Shown: in pieces, positions 63,745-64,000 of the stretch
Layout of the letters: the number at the start of each line of letters is the position of its first letter
How positions within the stretch are numbered: the stretch's first letter is position 1
Source of the DNA: Argyresthia goedartella
Lineage: Eukaryota; Arthropoda; Insecta; Lepidoptera; Argyresthiidae
Direction of reading: 5' to 3'
DNA: 64,000 nucleotides
Assembly: GCA_949825045.1 (NCBI GenBank)
Contig: OX463827.1
Coordinates: forward strand, 8,819,391 to 8,883,390
Position numbers and translations under genes: made by a program
The notes under the pieces: generated by a model
What the model was told of the DNA's origin: nothing
Seen by the model: only the letters and a program-made list of their open reading frames with translations
The model's database searches: none

Positions 63745-64000
63745 ATTTAATCGCACATCAAAAATACTGACTTGCACAGTAAAAAAGGATCAGCAAAAAC
63801 ACTTGTTTATGTTTTAAATATTTTAGGTGTACTCAAGTTTATGTTTTAAGTATTTTTTGTTGTTCTTGCTTGTTCAACCTATCACGAAGGGTAAATGGGG
63901 TTTCGGTTCGCTCACCCCCTTTACCCTTCACCTAAGCTACCGCAGCATTTTGCCCTGATATTTGCGGTGCAAATTAGTATTTTTGATGTGCAGTTTAATA
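63745..64000 (-). mobile_element. Type II core-hairpin MITE, intact
   Basis: TTTAATCGCACATCAAAAAT at the left, core with hairpin at 63885-63955, GATGTGCAGTTTAATA at the right, reaching the window end. It serves as the unoccupied reference for 28822-29338. Confidence 0.85.

Overview
The window looks like insect nuclear DNA, most likely from a moth or butterfly. It is AT-rich and densely packed with transposable elements. It has spliced genes with GT-AG introns, many tRNA-derived SINEs, a TTAA-flanked piggyBac element and CR1/Jockey/RTE-type LINEs. The lepidopteran assignment rests on the style of the SINEs and dispersed repeats and is inference. No bacterial features or CRISPR arrays are present. 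Many open frames here begin at TTG or GTG, so I moved starts to ATG or treated the frame as exon-derived.

Layout. 1-3275: a young but internally deleted Ty3/Gypsy-type LTR element on the minus strand. 3650-4279: N-terminal half of a DNA transposase. 5504-21169: the last four exons of a host gene on the plus strand (unidentified; perhaps an ARM/HEAT-like protein). Its introns hold a nearly full CR1-type LINE with both ORFs open (about 7640-11960, antisense), MITEs, SINEs, an 87-bp minisatellite with a higher-order duplication, and an intron built of degenerate tandem repeats. 22986-27372: a 5'-truncated LINE whose 3' UTR is split by a complete piggyBac element (24589-27153) carrying two nonsense codons. 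27400-33360: MITEs, SINEs, an RTE fragment and another LINE with a frameshift. 33360-44330: mostly old repeats, fragments of a LINE, a DIRS-like element and a mariner-like DNA transposon, plus two orphan candidate exons. 44330-46091: a 22-copy 80-bp minisatellite. 46100-54400: more SINEs, MITEs and a TIR element. 55371-61964: a two-gene unit, an eight-exon gene with a SAM-like N-terminus followed 114 bp later by a C2H2 plus DDE-like transposase gene. I read this as a large two-gene DNA transposon with some resemblance to CACTA/EnSpm elements.

The most unusual signals are: (a) a conserved GC-rich core with a removable hairpin, present in at least seven elements but flanked by three or four different sets of inverted terminal motifs, as if one core were packaged in interchangeable ends; (b) the two-gene SAM-like/zinc-finger-DDE unit with open frames and consistent splicing; (c) an insertion caught together with its unoccupied target inside a related repeat; (d) a higher-order duplication inside the 87-bp minisatellite.
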